DNA from: Dryomyza anilis
Lineage: Eukaryota; Arthropoda; Insecta; Diptera; Dryomyzidae
Direction: 5' to 3'
Length of the DNA stretch: 64,000 nt
NCBI GenBank assembly: GCA_951804985.1
Contig: OX638131.1
Span: 36,983,544-37,047,543 of the forward strand
Each line of letters starts with the position of its first letter. Position 1 is the first letter of the stretch. The notes under the pieces are model-generated. The model saw nothing but the letters and a program-made list of their open reading frames with translations, searched no databases and was not told where the DNA came from. The position numbers and the translations under genes are program-made. Positions 20,139-31,153 of this stretch are shown piece by piece.

Positions 20139-20876
20139 TATACCCTACACTAAGAGTGAAAGGGTATATTCAGTTTGGTACGCCGTTTGTAACACCCAGA
20201 AGAAAGCATCTCCGGTATGGAAAAGTATATATATTCTTGATCAGCATGACCTCCTGAGTCGATTTAGCGATGTCCGTCTGTCCGTCTGTCTGTCTGTCCG
20301 TCTGTCTGTCTGTCCGTCTGTCTGTCTGTCTGTTGAAATCCCTAAGACTTTTAAAATTGAAGAGCTAGATAAATGAAACTTATAACTTAGATTACTAATA
20401 TACCTACGCTGTATGTGCGAAAAAATTGGCGAGATCGGTCCATGGTGACCTATGATCCGACCACTTATGTTCAAATACCACATATAAAATGTACATATAA
20501 AGATCAATTTTTATGTATACGTGCTTAGGTAAACTTTGTTGGTCAAATATATATTGACATCATGCTCAAATACATGATAATAATGTTTTCCGGCGAAAAG
20601 ACTTGTGGTTCACAAAAAAAAAATCGAAATTCGGTACACCTACCCATTTGTAAATATGGGTATCAAATGAATGGAAATTCTTCAGCGATTGAATGTTTGT
20701 AGTTATTTTCAGGATTCGTATACCCTGGTGACCTATATATCACTTTGAATGGTAACCACACATATGTGTAGGGTATTTATAGTCGGCTTAGACCGACTAT
20801 AATTTTGATAATCCTAACTATCATAATTACACCTACTTTAAAATGTCCCATGTGATCTAACCTTCCCAACTGGTTT
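20139..20876 (+). mobile_element. DINE-1-like element, family DINE-B, copy 2 (tandem to copy 1)
   Basis: Head-to-tail with copy 1 with about 10 bp between. It has the same 5' hairpin, 'ATATATTCTTGATCAGCATG', a longer GTCT/GTCC tract (20275-20333), the 'TAGTCGGCTTAGACCGACTA' hairpin and the AACTGGTTT end. It retains internal blocks missing from copy 1, so it is not a simple recent duplicate. Tandem arrangements are known for Helentrons. Confidence 0.85.
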
Positions 20877-21710
20877 TTTATTGGTGCAAGATAAAATAGT
20901 GATGTAAAGATATAAATTATTTGTTTTTAAAGAACCTATCGGCCTGCATCATTATTTAAAAATATTTTGCCAAACATTTTTTGCTGCAAATAACAAATGG
21001 CATATTAATGTTTGGCAACATATTTTTAATTAATAATATAGATCTATAGGTGCTTTAAAAACATATAATAACTGCCTTTACATCACTATTTTATCTTGTA
21101 CCATTAAAGTGTTATAGTAAAAAAAAAGAAATGATTCGCCCTTTTGGCATGAAAAGATTTTCAAATTTTCCAATTTCTTCGATTTATTGCTACAACTCTT
21201 TAATGGTACCAGATAAAATTGGTGCAATATAAAATAGTAATGTAAAGGTATTAATTGTTTGTTTTTAAAGCACCTATCGATCTATATCATTATTTAAAAG
21301 TAATTTGCCAAACATTTCTTCCTAAAAATAACAAATGGCAAATTAATGTTTGACAACATATTTTTAATTGATGATGCCAATAGATAGGTGCTTTAAAATC
21401 CAACAATTAATGCCTTTATATTACTATTTTATCTTGCGCTAATAAAAAGTTATAGCATAAAAAACAAAAAAATTTGCGTTTAGATCAGGATATAGTCTCA
21501 CAAAATCCGTATTTATAATTGAGTAGGATGTCTAACTCTAAAGATATTTTAATATGTTGTAATAATTGACGAATAAATCAAAATAATAGAATAAATTTAA
21601 AAATATATATAAATTTTGCTAATTTTTAAAGCACTTCAAACTTTAAAATTTGATTTCCCAACATTTTTAGAAATGCACATTCGACCCTTTGACATGACAT
21701 TGACGATATT

Positions 21711-22430
21711 TAGTAAAAAGAAAATTCCAAAATTAAATTGAAATACTCCATTTTTAAATTAGAAAATATATCTTCAAATTTAGAAATTTCTACTTTGAAA
21801 TGAAACCATTCCAATTCAAATTATGATCTGGGAAATCATTCTGTTCGAATTCTGAATAGAAAGACTATTTTATGAGACCTCATATTTATGAGACTTATAT
21901 TACTGCTAAAACAATCATATTTGAGCAGCAAAAAAGGTCAAAAAACCTCGTCTTTATGATCATTTTAAATAGTCATAAAACATTCAAATTCTTAAGACAA
22001 TTTACAATTACGCTATACTCGATGGTTTCCCTATTCAAAAATGAACAAAGTTCTATGAATGAGTGCGACATATAAATAAATATACATGAGTTCGATTGCC
22101 CAAGATAAAATTTTTGACAAGGTCGAGGCAGTTGAGAAACATTTCCTCGACATATTTCAAACAGACAAAGGCGGAGTTTGTATCAAAAGCTGTCTGTTTT
22201 CTGCCCGCTCCCCAAATATGGCGTGAATCTGCCATTAAAATGCCATACAATTTTACAACCTGCTATATACTTACCTAGATATTCCATTTAGCTGTGCGTT
22301 ATCTCGGGTGTGGACTCATTTATTGCATATTTATCTTATATATATATAATATAAATATAAATCATTTTTATAGAATATGAACCATTTTTTTTTTCAAAAT
22401 TCAATATATATTTAATTCTATGAACTACAA
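21711..22430. other. No recognised feature, except a weak dispersed repeat
   Basis: 22118-22208 ('GGTCGAGGCAGTTGAGAAAC' through AGCTGTCTGTTTTCTGCCCG) resembles 62798-62938 in the same order, suggesting a worn dispersed repeat. Otherwise AT-rich and unassigned. Confidence 0.35.
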
Positions 22431-23180
22431 ATTCCACATTGTCCCACCGTCTACAGAAACATTTCATATATTTCCGCTCAAGCATTCAAATAAATGCAAA
22501 ACTTTTCCGTCGCGTCGCATTATTACAAGCCCCCCGCCCCATCCCTTTCATTTTCCTGCGAGAATTCAAATTTAGCCAAAAACAACGCAACGAATTTTTA
22601 CAACTTCAACAACGGAGTTCAACACAATCCGCGCTGGCAACAACCAAATTGCGAATGTCTGCAATGAACTATTTCCCGGGACATTCGTCTTTGCGCGTAC
22701 ATGAAGAAAACCCCAAAATTTTACGGACAAAAAGTTTTCATCCGCATACGGCAGGGCAGATGCCACTATATTCGCTGCCACCCCAAACGGCTACCCATAG
22801 AGGTCGGCAAAAAGATGGCGAGCGATCATACACCATATCACCCTATCTTTCTATCGCTGTCTCTATCACTCTGTTGCACACTGCGCCGTAAACAATGACA
22901 CACCAAAGCGCATTGTCTTCGTGGCGCGCCGGAAAATAAAGACGCGATGCGCGCGGATATCTTCAGTTTCCTCTGGGGAGGGACCAACGTTGACAATGCG
23001 GAAGACAGCGCAAAATTTGAACAACTTCGCTGCATGGCTGACATGAGTCTCCTGAACAATGTTGTAGGATATGCAACCAACGTATGTTAGCAACTTTGTC
23101 TTTTGACAGAAGAAACTCTTAAAGTTTTCTCCCACTTTTTCCTATTTAGCTGAATTTTGTTAGTGATTTGGTAAAAAAAA
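22431..23180. other. Unique GC-richer stretch, unassigned
   Basis: A low-copy stretch with more GC than its neighbours (for example AGCCCCCCGCCCC at 22528 and GATGCGCGCGGATATC at 22947). Two plus-strand frames (22439-22891 and 22701-22898) and two minus-strand frames overlap here. The longest begins at a TTG codon and none resembles a known protein. Host exon/UTR or regulatory sequence is possible; no splice-site pair could be assigned convincingly. Confidence 0.3.
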
Positions 23181-23721
23181 AAAACAAATTAATTGCCAGC
23201 GACGAGACTTCTTGGCGGCGGCTTCTATCATTTCAATGCGAGGATTTTTTTTTTGTTTATTCACTTTCGGTGTGTTGCACTTGAACTTGGTGCCAGAAAT
23301 TTTAATTTTTTACTTATTAATAGACACTTTCATTCGAATTGAATAGCTTTCAATTGTATGATGTGCTTAAATGAGATTCGTTTCATGATATCAATTTCTG
23401 TGGCACACATATTGCCTGGAGAAATTTCAGGCCAGAAGGGAATTCATAAAAAATGTCTTGCCAAATAATGACATTGTCTTGTTATATTTCCTCCCAAATC
23501 AAATTATACTTTAACAATTCAAACTATAATTCATTTATGACTCTTAAATAATTCCTATTTTTGAGTGTTACCATCATATATCTATCCTTAAACGAGTCCA
23601 AAAAGGCTCTCGAAATTTGGAAGATATTAAAAACTCCCACATTTATGAAACTTTTACTACTCCTGAAATATTTACATTCCATCACCTCAAATACGCTAAA
23701 TCTTCATATTTATAATAATTT
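23181..23721. other. No recognised feature
   Basis: AT-rich sequence leading into the tandem array; nothing recognised. Confidence 0.5.
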
Positions 23722-25690
23722 TAAGTAATTCTAAAACATTCATAATTTTGAAAACTCCAGAATTGCCTACTATATTTCCTCGACTACTATAGGAGCTGTA
23801 ATGAAGTTGAGGAACTAAAGTCAATGGAACATCTACTATGCGAATGTCCGAACCGCCAAACTCGCCGAGTTTAGCATATAATGAATATGTTCTTTTCTTT
23901 GTGTAACTGTATAGAAGCTGTAAAGAATTTGAAGAAGTAGAGTTAATTGAGAATCCATATTAGGAAGAATTGGATCTTTGTGGAACCGAATAGAAGCTGT
24001 AAAGAAGTTCAAGAAGTAGAGTAAATTGAGCATCTACTATGCGAATTTCCAAACCTCCAAACTCGCCAAATCCAGCATAAGAAGGAAAGATTCTTTGGGG
24101 AACTGTAGGAGTTGTATAGAAATTGAGGAACTAGTGTCAATTGAGCATCAATTATGCGAAGGTTCAAACCTCCAAACTTGTAGAGTCTAGCATATAAGGA
24201 ATATATTCTCTGGATAACTGTATAGAAGCTATAAAGAAATTGAAGAAGTAGAGTCAACTGAGAATCCAGAAAAGGAAGAATTGGTTCTTTGTGGAACCGA
24301 ATAGAAGCTGTAAATAAGTTCAAGAAGTAGAGTGAATTGAGCATCTACTATGCGAATTTCCGAACCTCCAAACTCGCCAAATCCAGCATAAGGGGGAAAG
24401 CTTCTTTGGGGAACTGTAGGAGTTGTATAGAAATTGAGGAACTAGAGTCAATTGAGCATCTACTATGCGAAGGTTCAAACCTCCAAACTTGTCGAGTCTA
24501 GCATATAAGGAATGTGTTCACTGGATAACTGTATAGAAGCTGTAAAGGAGTTGAAGAAGAAGAGTAAATTGAGAATCCAGAAAAGGAAGAATATTCTTTG
24601 TGGAACTGAATAGGAGCTGTAAAGAAGTTTAAGAAGTAGGGTGAATTGAGCATCTACTATGGGAATATACGAACCTCCAAACTCGCCGAATCTGGAATAT
24701 GAGGAATTGGTTCTTTGGGAAACTGAATATGAGCTGTAAGGAAGTTGAGGAAGTAGAGACAATTGAGCATCCACTATGCTAATTTCCGAACCTTGATACG
24801 CACCGACTTTAGCATATGTGGAATAGGTTCTTTGGGGAACTGTATATGTGCTGTATAGAAGTTGTGGAAGTAGAATTAGAATTAATTAACAGTATTTGGC
24901 AGTACTTAATAAATTCTTCCACAAAAAAGAACTTTTGAACTATATGAAAAGCATTAATGTGAGGGTTACTGGGTGCTAAAAGTAGGCAGCGTTGTTATTT
25001 AATTGTGATATCGTAATGCCAAACATACATATAATCAAAATTATAATAAAAATAATAGTTTGGCACTACCGTCCTATATGAACATATGCGAATGTCCGAT
25101 CCTCGAATCGCACCTACTTCAGTATATGAGGAATAGGTTCTGTAAGGAACTGTATAGGTGGTGTAAAGAGGTTGAAGAAGTAGAATCAATTGAGCATCTA
25201 CTATGCGAATGTCCGAACCTCAAACTTACCGAATCCAGAATGTAAGCAATATGTTCTTTGGGGAACTGTATAAGAGCTGTAAAGAAGTTAAGGAAGTAGT
25301 GTTAATTTACCATCTACTATGCGGAAGTCCGAACTCCGAAACTCGCTGAATCAAGAAAGTAGGAATAGGTTATTTGGGAAACTGAATGGGAGCTGTAAAA
25401 AAGCTGTGGAAGTAAAGAACTTAATAGGAGATGTAACGTAGTTGAAGAAGTGGAGTCAATTGAGCATCTACTATGCGAACGTCTGAACCTCCAAACTCGC
25501 CGAATCTAACATATAAGGAATAGTTTCTGAACGGAATAGGAGCTGTAAAGAAGCTGTGGAAGTTAAGAACTTAATAGAAGCTGTAAAGACGTTAAAGAAG
25601 TGGAGTCCATCTATTATGCGTATGTCCGACCTCCAAACTCAGTAAACTCTCCACAGTCTCCGAATACAGCATATGAGAAATAGTTTGATT
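23722..25690 (+). repeat. Tandem array, ~115-bp unit with ~308-bp higher-order period, LINE-derived
   Basis: The recurring unit contains GGAGCTGTAAAGAAGTTG, AAGAAGTAGAGTCAATTGAG, CATCTACTATGCGAATGTCC and a variable AGCATATGAGGAAT spacer. GAGCAT-type landmarks fall near 24030, 24144, 24338, 24453, 24649, 24763, 25191, 25307 and 25462, mostly 114-117 bp apart. Blocks starting near 23722, 24031 and 24339 repeat with a period of about 308 bp, including shared variants (GAGAATCCAGAAAAGGAAGA). In one frame a unit reads 'CKEVEEVESIEHLLCECPNL', like the Cys/His-rich C-terminus of non-LTR retrotransposon ORF2 (the EHLLCECPAL pattern). The array is therefore probably an amplified LINE tail. No unit array is open throughout. 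Confidence 0.75.
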
Positions 25691-26149
25691 GGGGAACTGA
25701 AATAAATAATGAAAGTTCCAATTTCAAACCATCTAAGATTCATAAGAAGCTCTGGTTGGTTGCAAAGAAACCAACCGTCGAATTTGCACCACATGTAGTA
25801 GATAAAAGATGGATAAAAGACAAGAAAATGTACCACCAGGCCCCGTGGGTCTTGCTGATAAAATGAACAACACATTTACCAATTTCTTTTTAAAATTCAT
25901 AGAGTCATAAAAAAGTCCAACGTCGTTGCTTAGTCCGGACATCCCAGAAAATACATTCAAGATCAAGTATGTATGTTTTTCTGTTAAATTTGTTTTATTA
26001 GATTTCAAATTCAAAACAAATATAGTATATACATTTTTCGTGAAAAACACGATACTACATATAGAGTTTTTAAAGTATCCTATACTTTAATGTGGGTACT
26101 CCCAATACAATCCCCAATGAGACCCTTTTATAAACCATTATACGAAGTA
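25691..26149. other. No recognised feature
   Basis: Nothing recognised between the tandem array and SINE copy 3. Confidence 0.5.
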
Positions 26150-26458
26150 GCCGCGGTAGCTCAGTGGTTAGTACGTTGGACTGCGAATCGAAACGTACCC
26201 GGTTCAAGCCTGGACTGGGGCTAAGAACATCTCTTCATAGAAACATTTTTCTATACCGCGCTACCTTTCGTCAGTAAATGGCAAACCTACGAGAATAAAA
26301 CATTGCCTATGAAAAGCTCTCACCCGCCGTTCGGATTCGGCAATAAACTGTAGGTCCCACCACTTTGAGTACAAATATAACACGCACAGCTCAAATTGGT
26401 GAGAGAGCTCGGCCAAAGTTCTATACAGGACTGTAGCGCCAAACTATTATTATTATTA
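26150..26458 (+). mobile_element. tRNA-derived SINE, copy 3
   Basis: Starts GCCGCGGTAGCTCAGTGG with an intact A box. The B box GGTTCAAGCCT (about 26202) is closest to the tRNA consensus of the three copies. It retains the TTTGAGTACAAATATAAC block and ends in ATTATTATTATT. TATACGAAGTA precedes the head and TATGCGAAGTA follows the tail, a target duplication of about 11 bp with one mismatch. Confidence 0.9.
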
Positions 26459-27140
26459 TGCGAAGTACTCTTTGAAGGAAGATTGTTATAAGATCATTTT
26501 CTGCGCGTTCAGAAACCATATTAAATTGGAGTCTATATTTTGAGAGTTCCTAAATATAACATTTTTATGGGTAATATTTTGAAGGGCTTTTTTTAATACT
26601 TTTATGATTCTTTTTTTCGAGAACTCATAAAACACTTAAAAAGTACCCTCCTTTATGACTTCTAAAGGATCTTCTAAATTGCTTAATGCGAATATAAATA
26701 TTGCAATATCTTCTATGTTCTGTTTCATACACAAAAAATTACTGCATCTCAAACCAACGCAACTCTTTCGACAATCCTTTCAAACATCATCCACTATCTC
26801 CGTCAATGAATACACCTGTGGGATTCCGTACGATGGAGCAATTAATTAAAATGATATAAAATTGCTTTCCAAAACCATTGTTAATTAGTGTGGAAATCGT
26901 ACAAAGTCACAAACACAAAGTGAAGTTGCCACATCGTGTGTGGCTTTCAACGTGTATTTTTTACGCTAATTGGAATATTTTTATTCAATGGACAGTGCAA
27001 ACATGGGATTACCATTTAATTGCTGAAGATTTGTGGGATTTAATGACAATGTTTTTTTATCTTCTTTTCGGTATTATTTATTTTGTGACTGGTTGGCTGG
27101 TTGGTTGGTCGGTTGGAAAACGTAGTTTGAACAATTAAAA
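26459..27140. other. No recognised feature
   Basis: A plus-strand frame at 26878-27138 is hydrophobic toward its end because of a GGTTGGCTGGTTGGTTGG repeat, but starts at TTG and resembles nothing known. No repeat family is present. Confidence 0.4.
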
Positions 27141-27780
27141 ACGAATTTCAGTTAATTTCATGCGGACATTCAGAGAAAAGCTGCTTAATTTTCAATAAGC
27201 CCAAAGTTTTTATGCTAATTGATTTAATCTGCTGCAACCACAATATTATCGCACTGTGTCACACTCGAGTGTCCGTCCGTCCGTCCCTCCAACACGTCCT
27301 CCCGTATATGTCACACCATCTGGTTGTCTCCTTTTGGCACACTACGCTCGGCTCTGCTGCACATTATGCAACTGATTTGAGTTATACAATAAATTTATAT
27401 CCTTTTAAGCACGCACGCCTATCGATGCGGTCATCTGGCAGCCGTCTTTCGCCACGTCACTTCCAAAACTCCCTGCAGCCCATTATTAATTTCTTGTTCA
27501 TGTCACAATTGACAGCGACTGTCAGTTCGTAAGTCCTGCCCGATGCCAGAAGTTTGCAGTTAATGCATTTTGCTTAGTTGCCTGACGGCCTTTCAGCCTG
27601 TTGTCTGCCTGATTGTCTGGCTTCTAGAGTGAAATGTAGTTGAGGCTCTCACATTAATTGGTGTGAGTGTTGCCAAACTAACCGAAATATTGTTTCGCAA
27701 ATTGAAATGGAAACTGCAATCAACCTCTGAATGGATGTCATTTGGTAAGTGACGAAGACAAGAATTTTTTACCTTTAGTC
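27141..27780. other. Unique stretch, possibly host low-copy DNA
   Basis: GC-richer, with a short GTCC run at 27270-27286. A 106-codon frame (27212-27532) is not recognisable. No repeat family is shared with the rest of the window. Confidence 0.3.
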
Positions 27781-27880
27781 AAGAGACTTTCTACACCACA
27801 AAGAGATTATCAAAATTAGACCTTAATTTGTATGAGACTTGGGAAAGTTCTACTTTAATTTTGTGTTATATTGCATTATT

Positions 27881-28190
27881 TTAAAAACATATTAGATTAT
27901 TTAACCCATTAACGGCTAGTGGGTAAAGTAGTACCCAAATTTGAAGCAATACAAGAAAAATGTAGTTAGGGATCCACCCAATTATACCACGACTCAGACG
28001 TATATTGCCTCGAACTATTGTATTACAACACATTACTTTAAAATCATGTGATATTCTTTAACTCATTTAGGGCTTTTGGGTAGAATAATAGCCAAAAATA
28101 CAACAATCTTAGAAAAAATCTATATAGATCCAACCAATTATACCACGACTCAGACGTATATTGCCTCGAACTATTCTCGATGTGGTTTTG
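27881..28190 (+). repeat. Two-copy tandem repeat, ~157 bp
   Basis: 'ATTATACCACGACTCAGACG' plus TATATTGCCTCGAACTATT occurs at about 27979 and again at 28136, and the preceding parts (TTTAACCCATTAACGGCTAG versus TTTAACTCATTTAGGGCTTT) also align. A worn third relative, TATACCACGACTC ... ACCTCGAACAATTCTC, lies at 37797-37837, so the unit is dispersed rather than purely local. Confidence 0.7.
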
Positions 28191-28421
28191 ATATAAAAAT
28201 GTGATTTTAGTCATATGTCAAAGCTAGTTTTAATGACATTTATATTTAGTTTGTATCGAAGATGTTTTAAAACCCAGTCTCTTTATAAGCAATTCTATTT
28301 TTTTCAAATTCTTCAGCATTTCGCAACATTTTTGGTGAGAGATCGAAACATATAGAATACTGGGAGGTGACATATCGAAAATTGCGTTTCAAGAATAGAA
28401 TGATAAGGCTAATTTATATAT

Positions 28422-28835
28422 TGTTACGAAAAGAGGTAATTTGCCCCACTGTGCAAGCATTCAACAATAATAAATGAGACGCAAGACAATTCAGCGCACT
28501 AAGCAATGTGTTAGAAAGAGACGGAAGATCATTCAGCATACTGAACAATGTGCGAGAAAGAGATGGAAGATCAGCACATTAAAACACATGAGTGCGAATG
28601 AGATGCCAATAGCATGCGTCATTCACGAAACGAGTAGGAGGTTCTCGAAACAAGTCGAAGCTTGTCGAAACGTGTCGAACTGATGCATGCAGTATATAAT
28701 GGATTGGAAAGTGGTCGAGTTCATCTCGTGTGATCAATGTCAAGTTAAATTGGGGACATGCAGCAGTTGTTAGAATTTGTTATTAGTAAAGATGTTTATT
28801 AAAGTGAATTAATAAAGTTAATTGTTATAATTTAG
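28422..28835 (+). mobile_element. Truncated LTR, copy 3, same family as 3405-3950
   Basis: Begins TGTTACGAAAAGAGG, preceded by ATAT (28418-28421), and runs in the transcribed orientation through U3, TATATAAT (28693) and AATAAA (28811). Similarity ends at about 28835, so roughly the last 85 bp (U5 and the 3' terminus) and the distal target duplication are gone. It shows the same two tandem U3 units. An ATG frame (28474-28683), also present in copy 1, lies wholly upstream of the TATA box and is not taken as a gene. Confidence 0.8.
28622..28700 (+). promoter_or_regulatory. Heat-shock-type promoter in LTR copy 3
   Basis: GAA half-sites begin at 28627, 28647, 28657, 28667 and 28677, 10 bp apart except that the one expected at 28637 reads GGA. 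TTC at 28622 and 28642 is in the alternate register, giving TTCTCGAA pairs. TATATAAT follows at 28693. The array survives although the LTR itself is truncated. Confidence 0.55.
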
Positions 28836-29770
28836 ATTTTGTTGATTTATTTTTTAATAAATAACAAAATATCTAGGTATTAAAAAATAGCTTCTATTTT
28901 TCTAAAACAAATATGTAAAAATATTTAAATTGTTTTTTTTTTTGTAAATTTTGACAAGTGATTTCTCGTAGTCCGTTTTGCCATGTTATTTTTCAATATC
29001 CGGTGTTGATATCGGATTGATTTTTTTTATAGTTGACAAAATTGATAGTGTTTAAAAATAAATTATTTGGAATGAAGGTTATTGCTTAAAATTCTAGGAA
29101 AAAATAACAAAAAAAATGCACAAATTTGAATAAAAATGGAATAAATAAGGAGAGATTTTTTTATATTTTTGACCACATTAATGAATATCACAAATAAGTT
29201 AGTGTGAATGAATGGTATTGGTTACAGTCTTTGAAACAAAATTTACAAAAAGAAAACCTCATCTGTAAAAATTAGAATTTCTGCCATGTTCTTTCTACAA
29301 AATCTGGAGCCGATATCAGAATGATTTTTTTTGTATGTTTGACGACATTGACAGTGATCAGAAATAAGTTAGTGTGAATGAACGATATCGCTTGGTTTAA
29401 TTTATATCAAATGAATAACATGACATAATATTCTTCAAATTGTAATTTTTAAAGTGGGATTTTACGAAATGTAGATAATTAAATGGACTTAAGATATTTT
29501 TGTATTTTTTGCATTATATGGCTATAAAATTGTGTAAATATAAACATTTAATAGTACGTTTAGGTTATGTTATAATATGAAACACTAAAAACCTAAAATC
29601 AAATAAATACACCCAGAGAACAAATCAGTTCAGGCAACCAATTTTGTTTTGCCAACCGATTTATTTAGTTCTGTCAACAATCGACTAATTCAGTTGTTGC
29701 AACACCACGTATCAGTTCACACAACTATTGAATACAATTGACACCACTCCTACAATACAATTGACACACA
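28836..29770. other. AT-rich, no confident feature
   Basis: Two loosely similar blocks mention 'GATATCGGATTGATTTTTTT' (29006) and GATATCAGAATGATTTTTTT (29312), each followed by a GTTAGTGTGAATGAA word, suggesting an old ~300-bp duplication. ACACCCAGAGAACAAATCAG at 29612 resembles an M1-type terminus, but no matching partner end was identified. Confidence 0.35.
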
Positions 29771-30320
29771 CGGCGGACCACTCCTATATTCAAAAATTTT
29801 GTAAGGATAATATTTCATAGATTTGATTTTAATAATTTACGGTTCAAATTTCCACTATGAAAACCCGGGAAATAATGAAAAAAAAAAGTGGGCGGATTAC
29901 GTCCATTTTTGTACCACATATTTTTAGGTGAATTATAACAATAATTTTTAAATTTTATATCTATATCTTGAATACTTTTCGAGTTATTAGTTCCGAAAGA
30001 GTTATATAAAAGTTACTTGTATGGGAGGTGGACGTGTCCGTTGACCGATTTGGCTCATTTTCAAACTCAGTTACTACTTTTTGCTAAAATATATAGAGAC
30101 GAAATTTCATCACATTCTGATCAGTATTTCTCAAGTTATTCCGTATTCGGACAGCAAGACGGAGAGAGAGACAGACAGACGGACATGGCTAAACGAACTC
30201 GGGTAGTGATGCTGATCAAGAATATATATACTTTTTCATACCGGACACGCCTCCTAAGGGGCGTTACAATATATGCACAAAGTTAATATACCCTGTACCT
30301 CACAGGTGTAGGGTATAAAA
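29771..30320 (-). mobile_element. DINE-1-like element, family DINE-A, copy 1 (truncated)
   Basis: Runs from GGCGGACCACTCCTATATTC to the terminal fold TACCCTGTACCTCACAGGTG...TAGGGTA (30290-30317). It has GACAGACAGACGGACATGGC and 'ATGCTGATCAAGAATATATA' (complement of the hallmark). The hairpin end AACGAGTTGGG...TAGTCGG seen in copies at 39187 and 40575 is missing, so the copy is truncated on its left. Confidence 0.8.
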
Positions 30321-31153
30321 ACCGAACAGTATGTACAGGCCCTTTAAACAATTTCAAGTTTGTGGCACGAGCTGTTCGCAGCAAACAAATTAAGTGAAAA
30401 ATCTGATGCTTATGTGACTGATGTTGTCCTGCAGTTGAATCATAAAAATATTGATTGCTACAACCTAATTTTAGATCATTTAGTCAATATAACCAACTAT
30501 CTGTTGAGCGAACTAAATATTTGTTATGTCTCATTTTAAATTTAGTAGTAGCAATGAAAATAAGAAAAATTCAAAATGGATTAATGTGTTTCAGCAATCA
30601 ATGTTGCTGTTGTTTCAACTGATAGTTGGTGACGTTTCATACTACTGGTTGCCACAAATGATTTTCAGTGAAGGCAAACTACATTAGGTAGATGTTAATG
30701 AATGATAGTTGAAACAAACTGCACGCCAAGCAATTATTTTTTAATGCGCAATTTTGCGTCTACTCTGTAATGTATGATACAAGCTATTGGTTCTAGTAGA
30801 TCCTTGTATATACGATAATTGTAATCAGATTTAAGTAAATGATTTTTGCTGAAAACTCCATAACTCGAGCAGAAATTTTACTAAGGTCATCATTAAAAAC
30901 TGATCATTGTATTTTACCTTGTCATGACAGGTTATTCATACGTAATAAGTTGAATTTCCACTAGGGACCTAATCATTAACCATAGAAAAAAAGTTCTAAC
31001 TTCAAAAATGTAATCGAATTTTTATATTTCATTTTTGTAATATCAAGTTTATTCTGAACAGCCAGTTTTAGGTGTCATCTTTTAAAAATCTGAAAGCATA
31101 ATATGGTATTATATATTGCACTTAATATTCTAAAAACCTATTACGTACTTGAA
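30321..31153. other. No recognised feature
   Basis: Nothing recognised between DINE-A copy 1 and the FB element. No shared repeat. Confidence 0.45.

Larger units (their letters stand above)
19325..21710. mobile_element. Palindromic foldback element FB, copy B, invaded by two DINE-B
   Basis: Made of self-complementary modules of ~230-250 bp. Each reads inward from 'TTGGTGCAAGATAAAATAGT' through TTTTTAAAGCACCTATCGAT to TTTGCCAAACATTT, and then back out as the complement. Modules are at 20877-21108 and 21205-21453, with a partial one at 19325-19450. Modules are separated by 'CGCCCTTTTGGCATGA' linkers. The right end (AAATGCACATTCGACCCTTT, then GACATGACA...GACGATAT, to 21710) matches that of the copy at 31154-32389. 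Two DINE-B elements (19492-20128 and 20139-20876) split it. It is non-coding and the left end is lost. This could equally be a satellite-like palindromic repeat captured by a transposon. Confidence 0.65.

Noticed and set aside
22439..22891. 150-codon plus-strand frame
   Set aside because: Opens at TTG, has no recognisable domain, and frames on the other strand overlap it. Left as unassigned unique sequence.
24475..24774. Minus-strand frames with repeated 'SLLPQLPYSSYSV' words
   Set aside because: Antisense shadows of the tandem array; the sensible reading (EHLLCECP) is on the plus strand.
23722..25690. CRISPR-like array
   Set aside because: Units are ~115 bp, diverged, without short conserved repeats and unique spacers, and the genome is eukaryotic.
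26878..27138. 86-codon hydrophobic frame
   Set aside because: TTG start, and the hydrophobic end is generated by a GGTTGGCTGGTTGG repeat; no similarity.
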